From contig NC_067113.1 in the NCBI RefSeq assembly GCF_021347895.1, forward strand, positions 39,781,474 to 39,845,473: a stretch of 64,000 nt of DNA, written 5' to 3'. The position numbers and the translations under genes are program-made. Shown here piece after piece: positions 21,201 to 34,000 of the stretch. This stretch comes from Acanthochromis polyacanthus. Lineage: Eukaryota > Chordata > Actinopteri > Pomacentridae. The stretch's first letter is position 1; every line of letters starts with the position of its first letter. A model generated the notes under the pieces. The model was given only the letters and a program-made list of their open reading frames with translations, searched no databases and was not told the DNA's origin.

Positions 21201-24200
21201 TAAAAATGACCACGAAGAGACAGAAAATACCCACAAAAAGACTACAAATGGCTGCAAAAGGACTAAAAATGACCACGAAGAGACAGAAAACACCCACAAA
21301 AGGTCTACAAATGGCTGCAAAAGGACTAAAAATGACCACGAAGAGATAGAAAACACCCACAAAAGGTCTACAAATGGCTGCAAAAGGACTAAAATGACCA
21401 CGAAGAGACAGAAAATACCCACAAAAAGACTACAAATGGCTGCAAAAGGACTAAAAATGACCACGAAGAGACAGAAAATACCCACAAAAAGACTACAAAT
21501 GGCTGCAAAAGGACTAAAAATGACCACGAAGAGACAGAAAACACCCACAAAAGGTCTACAAATGGCTGCAAAAGGACTAAAAATGACCACGAAGAGATAG
21601 AAAACACCCACAAAAGGTCTACAAATGGCTGCAAAAGGACTAAAAATGACCACGAAGAGACAGAAAATACCCACAAAAAGACTACAAATGGCTGCAAAAG
21701 GACTAAAAATGACCACGAAGAGACAGAAAATACCCACAAAAAGACTACAAATGGCTGCAAAAGGACTAAAAATGACCACGAAGAGACAGAAAACACCCAC
21801 AAAAGGTCTACAAATGGCTGCAAAATGACTAAAAATGACCACGAAGAGACAGAAAACACCCACAAAAGGTCTACAAATGGCTGCAAAAGGACTAAAAATG
21901 ACCACGAAGAGATAGAAAACACCCACAAAAGGTCTACAAATGGCTGCAAAAGGACTAAAAATGACCACGAAGAGACAGAAAACACCCACAAAAGGTCTAC
22001 AAATGGCTGCAAAAGGACTAAAAATGACCACGAAGAGATAGAAAACACCCACAAAAGGTCTACAAATGGCTGCAAAAGGACTAAAAATGACCACGAAGAG
22101 ACAGAAAATACCCACAAAAAGACTACAAATGGCTGCAAAAGGACTAAAAATGACCACGAAGAGACAGAAAATACCCACAAAAAGACTACAAATGGCTGCA
22201 AAAGGACTAAAAATGACCACGAAGAGACAGAAAACACCCACAAAAGGTCTACAAATGGCTGCAAAATGACTAAAAATGACCACGAAGAGACAGAAAACAC
22301 CCACAAAAGGTCTACAAATGGCTGCAAAAGGACTAAAACTGACCACGAATAGACAGAAAACACCCACAAAAAGACTACAAATGGCTGCAAAAGGACTAAA
22401 AATGACCACGAAGAGACAGAAAACACCCACAAAAGGTCTACAAATGGCTGCAAAATGACTAAAAATGACCACGAAGAGACAGAAACACCCACAAAAGGTC
22501 TACAAATGGCTGCAAATGGACTAAAAATGACCACGAAGAGACAGAAAACACCCACAAAAAGACTACAAATGGCTGCAAAAGGACTAAAAATGAACACGAA
22601 TAGACAGAAAATACCCACAAAAAGACTACAAATGGCTGCAAAAGGACTAAAAATGACCACGAAGAGACAGAAAACACCCACAAAAGGTCTACAAATGGCT
22701 GCAAAAGGACTAAAAATGACCACGAAGAGACAGAAAACACCCACAAAAGGTCTACAAATGGCTGCAAAAGGACTAAAATGACCACGAAGAGATAGAAAAT
22801 ACCCACAAAAAGACTACAAATGGCTGCAAAATGACTAAAAATGACCACGAAGAGACAGAAAATACCCACAAAAAGACTACAAATGGCTGCAAAAGGACTA
22901 AAAATGACCACAAAATACTAAAATGCCTGCGAAAAGACTTGAAATGATCACAAAAAACAACTAACCACAAAGAGACTAAAAATGATCACTAAGAGACTCC
23001 CAGCAGCTCCAAAAAGACTAAAAGTGACCATAAAAGACCACTAATGACAATAAAGACATACAAAACACCAACAAAAAGTCTACAAATGGTTGCAAAAGGA
23101 ATAAAAAGACAAACTGTGCCCTTTAAGGACCTTTCGTACTCTATATAAGACACTAATGGACATTTGTTTACCACAGGACACACATTACAAACTGCCCATT
23201 TTTTCATCTATATAAAAACGATCAGAACAGTTTGTGGTCTGCAGAATTTCTCAACAAGTTGCTGTGATCGTCCACTGGATGGCAGCGTTCTACCAGCGCA
23301 GTAAAACCCGGTTTCAGTCCATGTTTTGTTGTCGTGCTGCCGATAAAAGAGCTTGGCAGCTGGACAAAGCCTGGACCTGCAGAGGGGTGAAGGTGTGTTT
23401 TTACCTGTGAGCAGCAGCTGGTACTGAGGGATCCTCTGCACTGGTTTCAGTAGGTAGTGTTTCAGAGCCAGGCTGGCACATCTCGGACTCATCTGGGACC
23501 AAACAAACAGACATGGAAATATCCAATCAACCGTTTGAGACACGAGCAGCGACTGCAGAGAGAAAACACTAGAAAACGTCTAAATGTGCACATAATCCAA
23601 CAGAAAATGTCTAAATGTGCACATAATCCAACAGAAAATGTCTAAATGTGCACATAATCCAACAGAAAATGTCTAAATGTGCACATAATCTAACAGAAAA
23701 TGTCTAAATGTGCACATAATCCAACAGAAAATGTCTAAATGTGCACATAATCTAACAGAAAATGTCTAAATGTGCACATAATCCAACATAAATCATCTCC
23801 TCTGAAGTCCAGGTTGGACGTGGTGGTGATGTGACGAGTCTCAGGCAAAAAATCCAATTAACCCAAACCAGAAAGCAGTTTGTGCTCCTGTCACATTCTT
23901 TACTGACTCTGTCTATTATTTAACCTGTAATGAACATGTACATGCTGACAGATGTTTAAAAAAATGTGACTCAGCATGGTATAGATTGCAAATACTTTTT
24001 TGTTTTTCCAGTTTGTGCAAATGATTGTAACTTGTTCCCTATTTTTAAGTAAGACATGTCAAATAAAGTGATTAAATATTCCAATATTAAACTCAGACTT
24101 AGTTCAGTTTCAAATGGAATGCCTCGTCATAGATAGGTCGTGTGAGGATTGCCTAAAAGTGAAGGAAGGAAGGAAGAGAGGAAGGAAGGAAGGAAGGAAA

Positions 24201-24973
24201 TAAAGGAAGGAAGGAAGGAAGGAAGGAAGAGAGGAAGGAAGGAAGGAAGGAAGGAAGGAAGGAAGGAAATAAAGGAAGGAAGGAAGGAAGGAGGCAAAGA
24301 AGGAAGGAAGGAAGGAAGGAAGGGAGGAATCGAGGAAGGAAGGGAGGAATCGAGGAAGGAAGGAAGGACTGAAATAATAAAGGAATGAAGGAAGGAAATA
24401 AGGAACGAAGGAAGGAAGGAAGGAAGGAAATAATAAAGGAATGAATGAAGGAAGGAAGGAAGGAAGAAAGGAAGGAAGGAAGGAAATAAAGGAAGGAAGG
24501 AAGGAAGGGAGGAATCGAGGAAGGAAGGAAGGAAGGGAGGAATCGAGGAAGGAAGGAAGGAAGGAAGGAAGGAAATAATAAGGAATGAATGAATGAAGGA
24601 AGGAAGGAAGGAAATAAACGAAGGAAGGAAGGAAGGAAGCAAGGAAGGAAGGAAGGAAGGGAGGAATCGAGGAAGGAAGGAAGGAAGGAAGGAAGGAAGG
24701 AAGGAAGGAAATAAACGAAGGAAGGAAGGAAGGAAGGAAGCAAGGAAGGAAGGAAGGGAGGAATCGAGGAAGGAAGGAAGGAAATAAACGAAGGAAGGAA
24801 AGAAGGAAGGAAGCAAGGAAGGAAGGAAGGGAGGAATCGAGGAAGGAAGGAAGGACTGAAATAATAAAGGAATGAAGGAAGGAAATAAGGAAGGAAGGAA
24901 GGAAGGAAGGAAATAATAAAGGAATGAATGAAATAAAGAACTGAAGTGAATGCAGGAAATGATAAAGGAAGGA

Positions 24974-25017
<44 letters not shown>

Positions 25018-28000
25018 AAAAGGAATGAAGGATTCACGTACACCGATCGTCACATAACTCCGCTGCGTTCCTTGGCAGAGTAATAATATTTTAAGTAAAT
25101 TTTACTGCAGAATTAAATTAATTAAAAGATAATTAGATAAAAGATAATTGAAAGAAGCTAAACGAAAGAAAAGAAACACACGAGGGAGTTTCCAACTTTA
25201 CCTCGAACTCTCGGACGACGGCAGCGAACGCCGGGTTCTTCCTGCACTGCTCGTCCAGCAGAGCCACGTTGTTGTCGAACTGACGGATGTAGGTGGAGTA
25301 CATCTTCAGGTACGGACCTTTCTGGACGAAGATGTCCGACAGCCTCTGGTGGTCGCTCCTGGAAGCAGACGGACAGAAACAGGTGAGTTTAGGAGATTTA
25401 ACTTTCATTTTGGCCCTTTTTTCATTGCTGCTGGCAGTGATATTATTATACATATTAACTGGCTTTATTCATTCAAAACATTTGCTAAAGTAGGATTCTG
25501 ATATAAAAGAGGAAGTTAGAACTTTGTACGTATAAAACTGTAATTAGAGGAGGATAATATTGAACCAGGATACAGACGTGCAAAATCAAACACCTGATAT
25601 TTTTATTTGATTTCTCTGAATGTTTGTTTTGGGGCATTTTTTTATTATTAAACTTGGGAAGAACAGGATGTACAGGGGAGCGATTCTGCACTTATCAAGC
25701 CAGCTGGGATTCCAACCAGGGACTCTCTGAACACTTAACGACTTAAATCAGACTTTTAATGAGTGAAAATCTGAATCATGCCACAGCGGCTGGCTTTGAG
25801 CTAAAAACAGAGCACATTATGTCACTTCTAGCATCACTATGCTGGCTGTAGATTGGTTTTAGGATTGATATTCTTTCCTTTACAGACAATAAAATCTGTC
25901 CTATGTCTCTTCCTACATGCTTCAGTGTCTGTTTGTCCTGAACAATAATAAAAAACAAATAAACGTGACATCAGTGAGTGTGTTTACCAGTGTGCCACTC
26001 TCTCCTCCAGCTCTCTCTGCAGGTCTCTGTTGAGCTGGTACAGCTGAGGCAGGTAGTACAGGATCTGGCTGAGGATCCTCTCCTCCACCACCGGCTTCCC
26101 GTTCTGACGGGTTGCCTTGGCGACGGCATCCCTAAAGTCCTGAGGAGACACACGGCGGGTTAACCGTGACACCGCTTCACATTTACACGCATGTGGAGGG
26201 TGAGGCGACACGTGACCAGCTGAACAGGAACACCTGGTTATCACCTCGTTAACCGACCCTCCTCTTCCTCCTCCTTTTTCTCCTTCTTCCTCTCCTCCTT
26301 CTCTTTCTCCTCCTCCTCCTCCTTCCTCCTGTTTCTCCCCCTCCTTCTCTTCCTCCTTTCTCCTCCTCCTCCTCCTCTGTTTTCTCCCCCTCCTTCTCTT
26401 CCTCCTCCTCCTCCTCTCCTCCTGTTTCCTCCCCCTCCTTCTCTCCTCCTCCTCCTCCCTCCTCTTCTCCTCCTCCTCCTCCTCCTTCTTCTTTTCCTCT
26501 TTCTCCTCCTTCTCTTTCTCCTCCTTCTCTTTCTCCTCCTTTTCCTCTTTCTCCTCCTCCTCCTCCTCCTCCTCCTCCTGTTTCTCCTCCTCCTCTTTCT
26601 CTTCCTCCCCTCCTCCTCCTCCTCCTGTTTCTCCCCCTCCTTCTCTTCCTCCTCCTCCTCCTCCTCTCCTGTTTCTCCCCCTCCTTCTCTTCCTCCTCCT
26701 CCTCCTCCTCCTTTTCCTCTTTCTCCTCCTTCTCTTTCTCCTCCTTCTCTTTCTCCTCTTTCTCTTCCTCCCCTCCTCCTCTCCTCCTGTTTCTCCCCTC
26801 CTTCTCTTCCTCCTCCTCCTCCTCCTCCTCCTGTTTCTCCCCCTCCTTCTCTTCCTCCTCCTCCTCCTGTTTCTCCCCCTCCTTCTCTTCCTCCTCCTCC
26901 TCCTCCTCCTTTCCTCTTTCTCCTCCTTCTCTTTCTCCTCCTTCTCTTTCTCCTCTTTTCCTCTTTCTCCTCCTCCTCCTCCTCCTCCTGTTTCTCCTCC
27001 TCCTCTTTCTCTTCCTCCCCTTCTCCTCCTCCTCCTCCTCCTCCTGTTCTCCCCCTCCTTCTCTTCCTCCTCCTCCTCCTCCTCCTCCTCCTGTTTCTCC
27101 CCCTCCTTCTCTTCCTCCTCCTCCTAATCCTCCTCCTCCTTCTCCTCTTCTTCTCTTTCTCTTCCTCCTCCTCCTGTTCTCCTCCTCCTCTTCCTCCTCC
27201 TCTTCCTCCTCCTCCTCCTCCTCCTCTTCCTCCTCCTCCTCTTTCTCCTCCTCTTCCTCCTCCTCCTCCTCCTCCTCTTCCTCCTCTTCCTCCTCCTCCT
27301 CCTCCTCTTCCTCCTCCTCCTCCTGTTTCTCCTCCTCCTCCTCCTCTTCCTCCTCCTCCCTCCTCCTCCTCTTTCTCCTCCTCCTCTTTCTCCTCCTCCT
27401 CCTCCTCCTCCTCCTCTTCCTCCTCCTCCTCCTCCTCCTCCTCTTCCTCCTCCTCCTCCTCCTCTTCCTCCTCCTCCTCCTGTTTCTCCTCCTCCTCCTC
27501 CTCTTCCTCCCTCCTCCTCCTCCTCTTTCTCCTCCTCCTCTTTCTCCTCCTCCTCCTCCTCCTCCTGTTTCTCCTCCTCCTCTTTCTCTTCCTCCCCTTC
27601 TCCTCCTCCTCTCCCTCCTCCTGTTTCTCCCCCTCCTTCTCTTCCTCCTCCTCCTCCTCCTCCTCCTCCTGTTTCTCCCCCTCCTTCTCTTCCTCCTCCT
27701 CCTAATCCTCCTCCTCCTTCTCCTCTTCCTTCTCTTTCTCTTCCTCCTCCTCCTGTTTCTCCTCCTCCTCTTCCTCCTCCTCTTCCTCCTCCTCCTCCTC
27801 CTCCTCCTCCTCTTCCTCCTCCTCCTCTTTCTCCTCCTCTTCCTCCTCCTCTTCCTCCTCTTCCTCCTCTTCCTCCTCCTCCTCCTCCTCTTCCTCCTCT
27901 TCCTCCTCCTCCTCCTCCTCTTCCTCCTCCTCCTCCTGTTTCTCCTCCTCCTCCTCCTCTTCCTCCTCCTCCTCCTCCTCTTCTCCTCCTCTCCTCCTCC

Positions 28001-31000
28001 TCCTCTTCCTCCTCCTCCTCCTCCTCCTCTTTCTCCTCCTCCTCCTCCTCCTCCTCCTCTTCCTCCTCCTCCTCCTCCTCCTCAGCACATATCTCACACA
28101 CAGCTGACTCAGGGTTTCATATTCATGCAGAGCCAACACACACATCCACCTGGAAGGAAGCAGGAGGCGGTGCAGGATCCCCACGTCCCGTTAGCTCCTG
28201 TTTTTTTAACTCTTTCTCGTACGTACAGACGCCGCTCTCCAACAGGAGCAACGGTTAATTGATAAGCTGTTATCTAAATAAATAACAAACAGCTTTTTTA
28301 ATAATCGTTTTATACGTTTGAGTGTTTTTTCTAAGAGGGAAAATCCTCTGATTTCAGTTTGTTACTTGTGAATATTTTCTGTTTTCTTTCCTCGTCTGTG
28401 ATGATGAACTAAATATCTTTCGGTAATCGATAAATCGTGAAAATATTCTACAGATTAAACCAGGAGGGGCAAACATTCGGGCCAAAAGTGGTCCTCCAGA
28501 GGGTCCAATCAAAGTGGAAAAATTACAGAGAAGACATTAACTGCAGATTGTAAATTATTAAAACTATAAATTTAAAATCATTTCCAGACCATGACAAGTT
28601 GTTTGGATCAGAAAGTAAAAGGCAGATTGTTCTTTTGTGTCTCACTTTGTAATATTTTCTCTTGTTTTTGTTGTTTTTGTCTTCTTTTGTCTGACTTTTA
28701 TGTCATGTTTATGTTGTTTTCTTCTCATGTTTTTGTCGTTTTGTGTTTCTTTATTTGTCTCACTTGTGTTGTTTGTCTATTTTTTGTCGCTTTTTAACTT
28801 TTTTGTCTCTTTCTGGTTTTGTTTCGTGTCGTTTGTCTCATTTTTTGTCGCTCTGGGTTTCATTTTTGTAATATTTTGTCTTGTTTTCATAGTTTTCTGT
28901 CTTTTCTGTCTGACTTTGTCGTCTGTCTCATGTTTTTGTCGTTTTGTTTGTCGTTTTGTGCTTCCTTTTTGTCTTGCTTGTGTTTTTTGTCATTTTGTGC
29001 TTTGTTTTGTGAATCGTTTCTCTACTTATTTGCCGTTTTGTTTCTCGCTTTCGTCATTTTGTGTCTCGTTCATGTCGTTTGTCCATTTTTTGGTCGCTTT
29101 GTAACATTTTGTCTCATTTTTGTCTCTTTTCTTGTTTGTTTTGTGTCTTGTTTCGTCAAACTGCGTCTCATTTTTGTAATGTTTTGTCTTGTTTTTGTTG
29201 TTTGTCATTTTCAGAATGAACTTTTTGCACCAGACAGGCGGATTTGAGGTTATTTGTAGGTTACTATGCAGTGATTTTACTGGAACTAAATGAGCTCGAT
29301 ATCCCCGGATTAAAATGTGAAAACGATCATTACTTGTAGCTCTGGGTTAATGTTCTTTAACAGACACATTTAATGATTACATTCTGCTTTGTAAACGGCA
29401 TCTATGACTGTATTTATTACTAAAGGATCAACAGTTCATCCATGGACCACAGCACAGACACAAAATTTACACCAAAATAGGACAAGAGAAAACAGAAATC
29501 AAAGCAGGATTTCACCGCAAGTTCAGTAAAGATCAAGTCCTATTATCACGGTTATGGAGTCACGTGTGTTCTTCTTTCAGACTCCTCCAGTCCTGCTAGT
29601 AAACCCACAAACCGCTGTCATCAACCCTCCTGTTGTCTTCACTTACGGGCATCCAAAAAATATTTTCCTTGTCTGAAAAAAATTCCACAAATTTAAGAAA
29701 ATTTGCAAAACCTTCCAGAAGAAAATTCCAGTAATTCCTTAAAAGTTTCCCTTGAAAGTTTTATTTTAAAAAAATTCCCAAATTTGACAACAAAATTCTT
29801 GTAAATATTTTCAAAAAATGAGTAAAAATCTTCCACAAAAAATCCTAAAAATATCTAAAGTGATTCCGTATATATCAGTAAAATGTCTAATATTTTCTTC
29901 AAGAACATCCACAAAAAATCAACCAAAATCCAGAGAAATTTGCTGGATTAGCCACTACCCTAACCCTCCTGTTGTCCTCATTTATGGGCTGCAAAAATTA
30001 ACGTTCCTTTGTCTGAAAAAATCCAAAAATTCAGGAAAAAAATTCCACAAATTTATAAAAATTTGCAAAATGTTCAGCAATAAAATTTCTTAAAAGTTTT
30101 ATTTAAAAAAAATCCCTAAATTTGGCAAGAAATAAAAATTTAAAAAAGAAAAATTCTAAATATTTTTAAAAAATGAATAAAAATCTTCCAAAAAAAATCC
30201 TAAAAATATCTAAAGTGATTCCATATACGTCAGTAAAACTTCTAATATTTTCTTTAACCCGCTAAACTTTAGTGTCCTGCCGGCGGTACACCTACTAATT
30301 TGCATAGGAATTTAAAGAATTTCCGAAGGCTGCAAACGTGATTATACAAACACTATACGCCGATGGAAAGCTTAGATTCTCATGAATCCGCCGGTATAAA
30401 CCACTTTCAGATGCGATTACTACAACGGGTGAGAAAAACACATTTGTCCGACAAACAACGAATATCCATCCATCCAAGTGAGCGATGACGGTTGCGTTGC
30501 CTCCGAACCGGCCGCCAGAATCAAATCCTCATAATATACTTTTAACCAAAGCACTTTGCAGCAACGTGAGTGTATAGATTTTTTTCCTTCAGTGGTAAAA
30601 CCACCCCTGCCTGGACCACAACACACTCTGGAAACCACTTTGATCGGTTTATCTGTGCAGAGCAATGTTAGACTGTGTGAGGGCCGAGTTTGGAACACGC
30701 TTCTTCAATCTTTCTTCAAATGCTTTTTCCAGGTAAAGCACTTGGAACTGTGCAGAAACAAGAAAATCCCACACGACCAATATGTGGCAGCACTTCAGTA
30801 TGAGTTAATATAAATAAAGATACATAAATTATCAAGCATGCACGATTATGCATAGAAAGTTTGGAAGAAACAAGAATTCTGTATTAATTCTCAATAATTT
30901 GATTCATTATTTAATTTTTTTTTAATTGCTTAGGGTTCAGCTTTATTAAAGTTTAATGTGTATTTTTTTTTAAATATTTTGATTCCAGTTCTGGAATGGG

Positions 31001-34000
31001 ATCTTTATCTTTTATTTTGAAAAGCCAGCATATTTCAGAGTCCCTTGTAACATTATAGAACTTTTATTTTGATACTGTACCTCAGTGCATTCTGTTAATG
31101 GTTTTCAGTGGACCAACTGAAACAATCATTTAAAAAAAAACAACCCATAGATAGATATAGGTTGTTTTTTTTTAAGATGATTGTTTCTGGAATGTGACAT
31201 CTTGTGTGACATCACCAGCAGAGTTTACTAGTGTAGGGTGAATTGTTACAACCACTCACTTCTGTCTAGAGCCAAAGACAGGAAGCAGCGAAGAAACCAG
31301 AGCGAGGAATTAACCGAACTCAACAAACCTTCGACCGTCTTCCAGAACTTCAGTGTTCTTGAAGAATCTACAACTTCTGCAACCACCTACAACTACTGCA
31401 GTTGTCACCTTTTATTTCTTTTCAACCACCACCGCTGAATTTTTCTGCTACCATGTCCATCAGGACCAATCCAAGGTGCAGAGGAGGCCCGAATTACCGT
31501 AGGCCAAACCACCACCACGTCAACCCCGCCGGGCCCCAAAGCTCTCGTGGCGCCCCTCAGGAAGAAATGAACTACCTGAACTACCTGAGAGAGCATAACC
31601 ATAAGATGAGCCTTCGAATCCAGGAGCTCATCGCTGAGAACCAGCAGTACTCCCACGAGATGGTTCGCTCTAAGGCCAGGATCGAGCACCTGGAAGAGAT
31701 TCTGCTGCACAAAGAGAAGGAGAACCTGGAGTTGACAGCCAAGCTGCAGGAGGCCCAGAAACGGCTGCAGCAGCTTTCCTGTGAGGCCCCGACCCAAGGC
31801 TCTGAGGTCCTGCACATGGAAAACCCCTCAGAGGAGGTGAAGAAGATGACCTCCAGCTCTCTGCTGTCCAGGCAGCAGCAGCAGGACCAAGCTGCAGAAG
31901 GCCTCTCCTCACCACCCTCATCTACCTCCTCGTCTCGCATTGCCTCATTTTTCCCCATGGGCCTAACTTGGGAGCCCAAGAGGAAACAGCGGCCAAGTCC
32001 CCCCCAGCAACAGGCCAAAGAGGACTCATGCGAGTTTCTTGATGAGCTACAGGATCCTCCAGCGCTCCTCTTTCAGCCCACTCTGGAGGAGATGGAGGAG
32101 TTCTTAGAGGACAACATGGTGGTGACAGTAGAGAAAGAGGAGGAGGGGAGCGATGAGGCCATGTCCCCTACGTCAGAGGATGCTGAGGCAGAAACATCAG
32201 GAACATTAGCAGCAGAACGTACCGGTGCTGCCTCCAGTGTGCCCGTCATCCTGCAGATCCAGTCCATACAGTCTTCAGATGAAACGGATGATTCTGAAGA
32301 AGAGTTAGAGGAGGATGTAGTGGACGTCTCCCAGACCGCACAGGTTACGGGGACTGAAACTAGATGTTCCTCAGCAGGAGAAACCACAGCAGACGTGGCT
32401 CCTGCTGAAAATCAAGAAAAAGAAAAACTAGAAGAACTCCCAGAACTGAAAAAGACGGACAGGGAGAAGAAAAAGACACGGTCCAAGTGGAAGAGGAGGT
32501 TTGTTAGTTTCTTTTTGTGCTGTGCAGGATTAGAGTATGATGAAGATGAAGATGATCTTCAGCAGCCACAGAGCACATCTGTGGTCTCCCTCTGATCTCC
32601 AGTAGCCTCCCCCTTCCTCCATCTCCTCACCCCTTCAAACTCTGTCACCCTCATCCTCTCTATTTCTTTTCTTTTCCTTTCCATACTACTCTTTCTTTCT
32701 TTCTTTCTTTCTTTTTCCTTTCCTTTCCTGTCTTGTGTCCTCCTGTCTTGTGTCCTGTCTCTTGTCCTGTCTCTTGTCCTGTCTTGTGTCCTGTCTTGTG
32801 TCCTCTGTGTTCTATGTTCCCCTCTAAAGAATCGCCACCTTATCGCGGTGGAGGGGTTTGAGTGTCCCTGTGATCCTGGGAGCTATGTTGTCCGGGGCAA
32901 TAGCCCCTGTAGGGTCTCCCAAGGCAAATTGGTTCTAGGTGAGGGACCAGACAAAGAGCGATTGTGAAAGCCCTGCTGACAAAGATGAAAGCCGCTACCT
33001 GGTCCAGACTAGGGAAACCGGGGCCTCTCCCTGGAGCCTGGTCTGGAGGGGAGCTGGTCACAGAGCACCTGGTGGCCGAGTCTTTGGGCCCTGTGGGGCT
33101 TGGTCGGGCATAACCCGAAAAAGTAACACGGGGTCGCCGCCCGGTGGGCCCACCTTCCACCGGGCAGGACAGCGGGGTCGGGTGCGATGCCAACCAGGCA
33201 GTAGGCAGGAGCGGGCGTCTAGCCAGGGGTCGGCAACCCGCGGCTCCGGAGCCGCATGCGGCTCTTTCATCCCTCTGTTGCGGCTCCCTGTAGCTTTGGA
33301 AAATAATCAGAAGGCTATTTCATTAAAATTTCTGATATTTTAATTTGTTAGTTTTTAAAATTTAATTTTAAACTTGAAGATTATGGTGATCTTGTAACAT
33401 CAAAATAAAACGTCTTCATTTTTGTCTGTTAAAACATGCGTCCCAGCCGTCAATCTCGCCGGCTCCATTTTCTTCAGCTTCATCCCTCAGTTTTTGCTTC
33501 TACATTTTACACTAATTACATATACTTTTTTTTGACATTGTATAGTGCTAATAAAATTCCTAAACGCTGTTTATTAGTAAAATATCTCACTGACTTGTAA
33601 GATAATGTAAGAAATGTAGGCATTTTGATGAATAATTTCTGATAAAATGCATGCATGTTAATGAGCCTTTCATTGCATTTTCCTCACTTTCTTCAGTTTT
33701 ATCACTCAGTTTTTGCTTTTAGAAGTAATTCCTACACTTAAAGGTTCAAATATGCAAAATATATGTTCGATATTGATATTGAAATATGTATAAGACTAAA
33801 TTTTCGGTGGTTTAGCTTAATTCTTTTGTGCTTTTTCTTAAATCGTTTCTACTTTGTTGCTGTTTCATCCCCTACCGATGAGAACAATAACAGTAAAACT
33901 TTATTTAAAAGCTTATTTTATTCCAAAAATACAATTTTATGAGCTCATGAATAAAATTTAACAATCCAAGAAGAGGGGATTAATTCAACTATTGCGATTT

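Noticed and set aside
18425..22911. Minus-strand ORFs of 959, 1074 and 451 codons and plus-strand ORFs up to 364 codons
   Set aside because: They are translations of the 63-bp satellite in several frames at once, with hydrophobic ([13 protein letters not shown]) or basic ([13 protein letters not shown]) repeats. They have no start context or domain and are interrupted only by unit indels.
24127..25053. ORFs of about 300 codons repeating LPSFLPSF
   Set aside because: Translation of the GGAA microsatellite.
27124..28184. Poly-Glu and Gly/Arg/Glu-rich ORFs up to 325 codons on the minus strand
   Set aside because: Low-complexity translation of the TCC/TTC tract; no unique sequence or splice support.
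32829..33343. 134-aa plus-strand ORF as a second gene after the coiled-coil ORF
   Set aside because: It overlaps sequence resembling a LINE 5' untranslated region and an hAT end, so the ORF is incidental.
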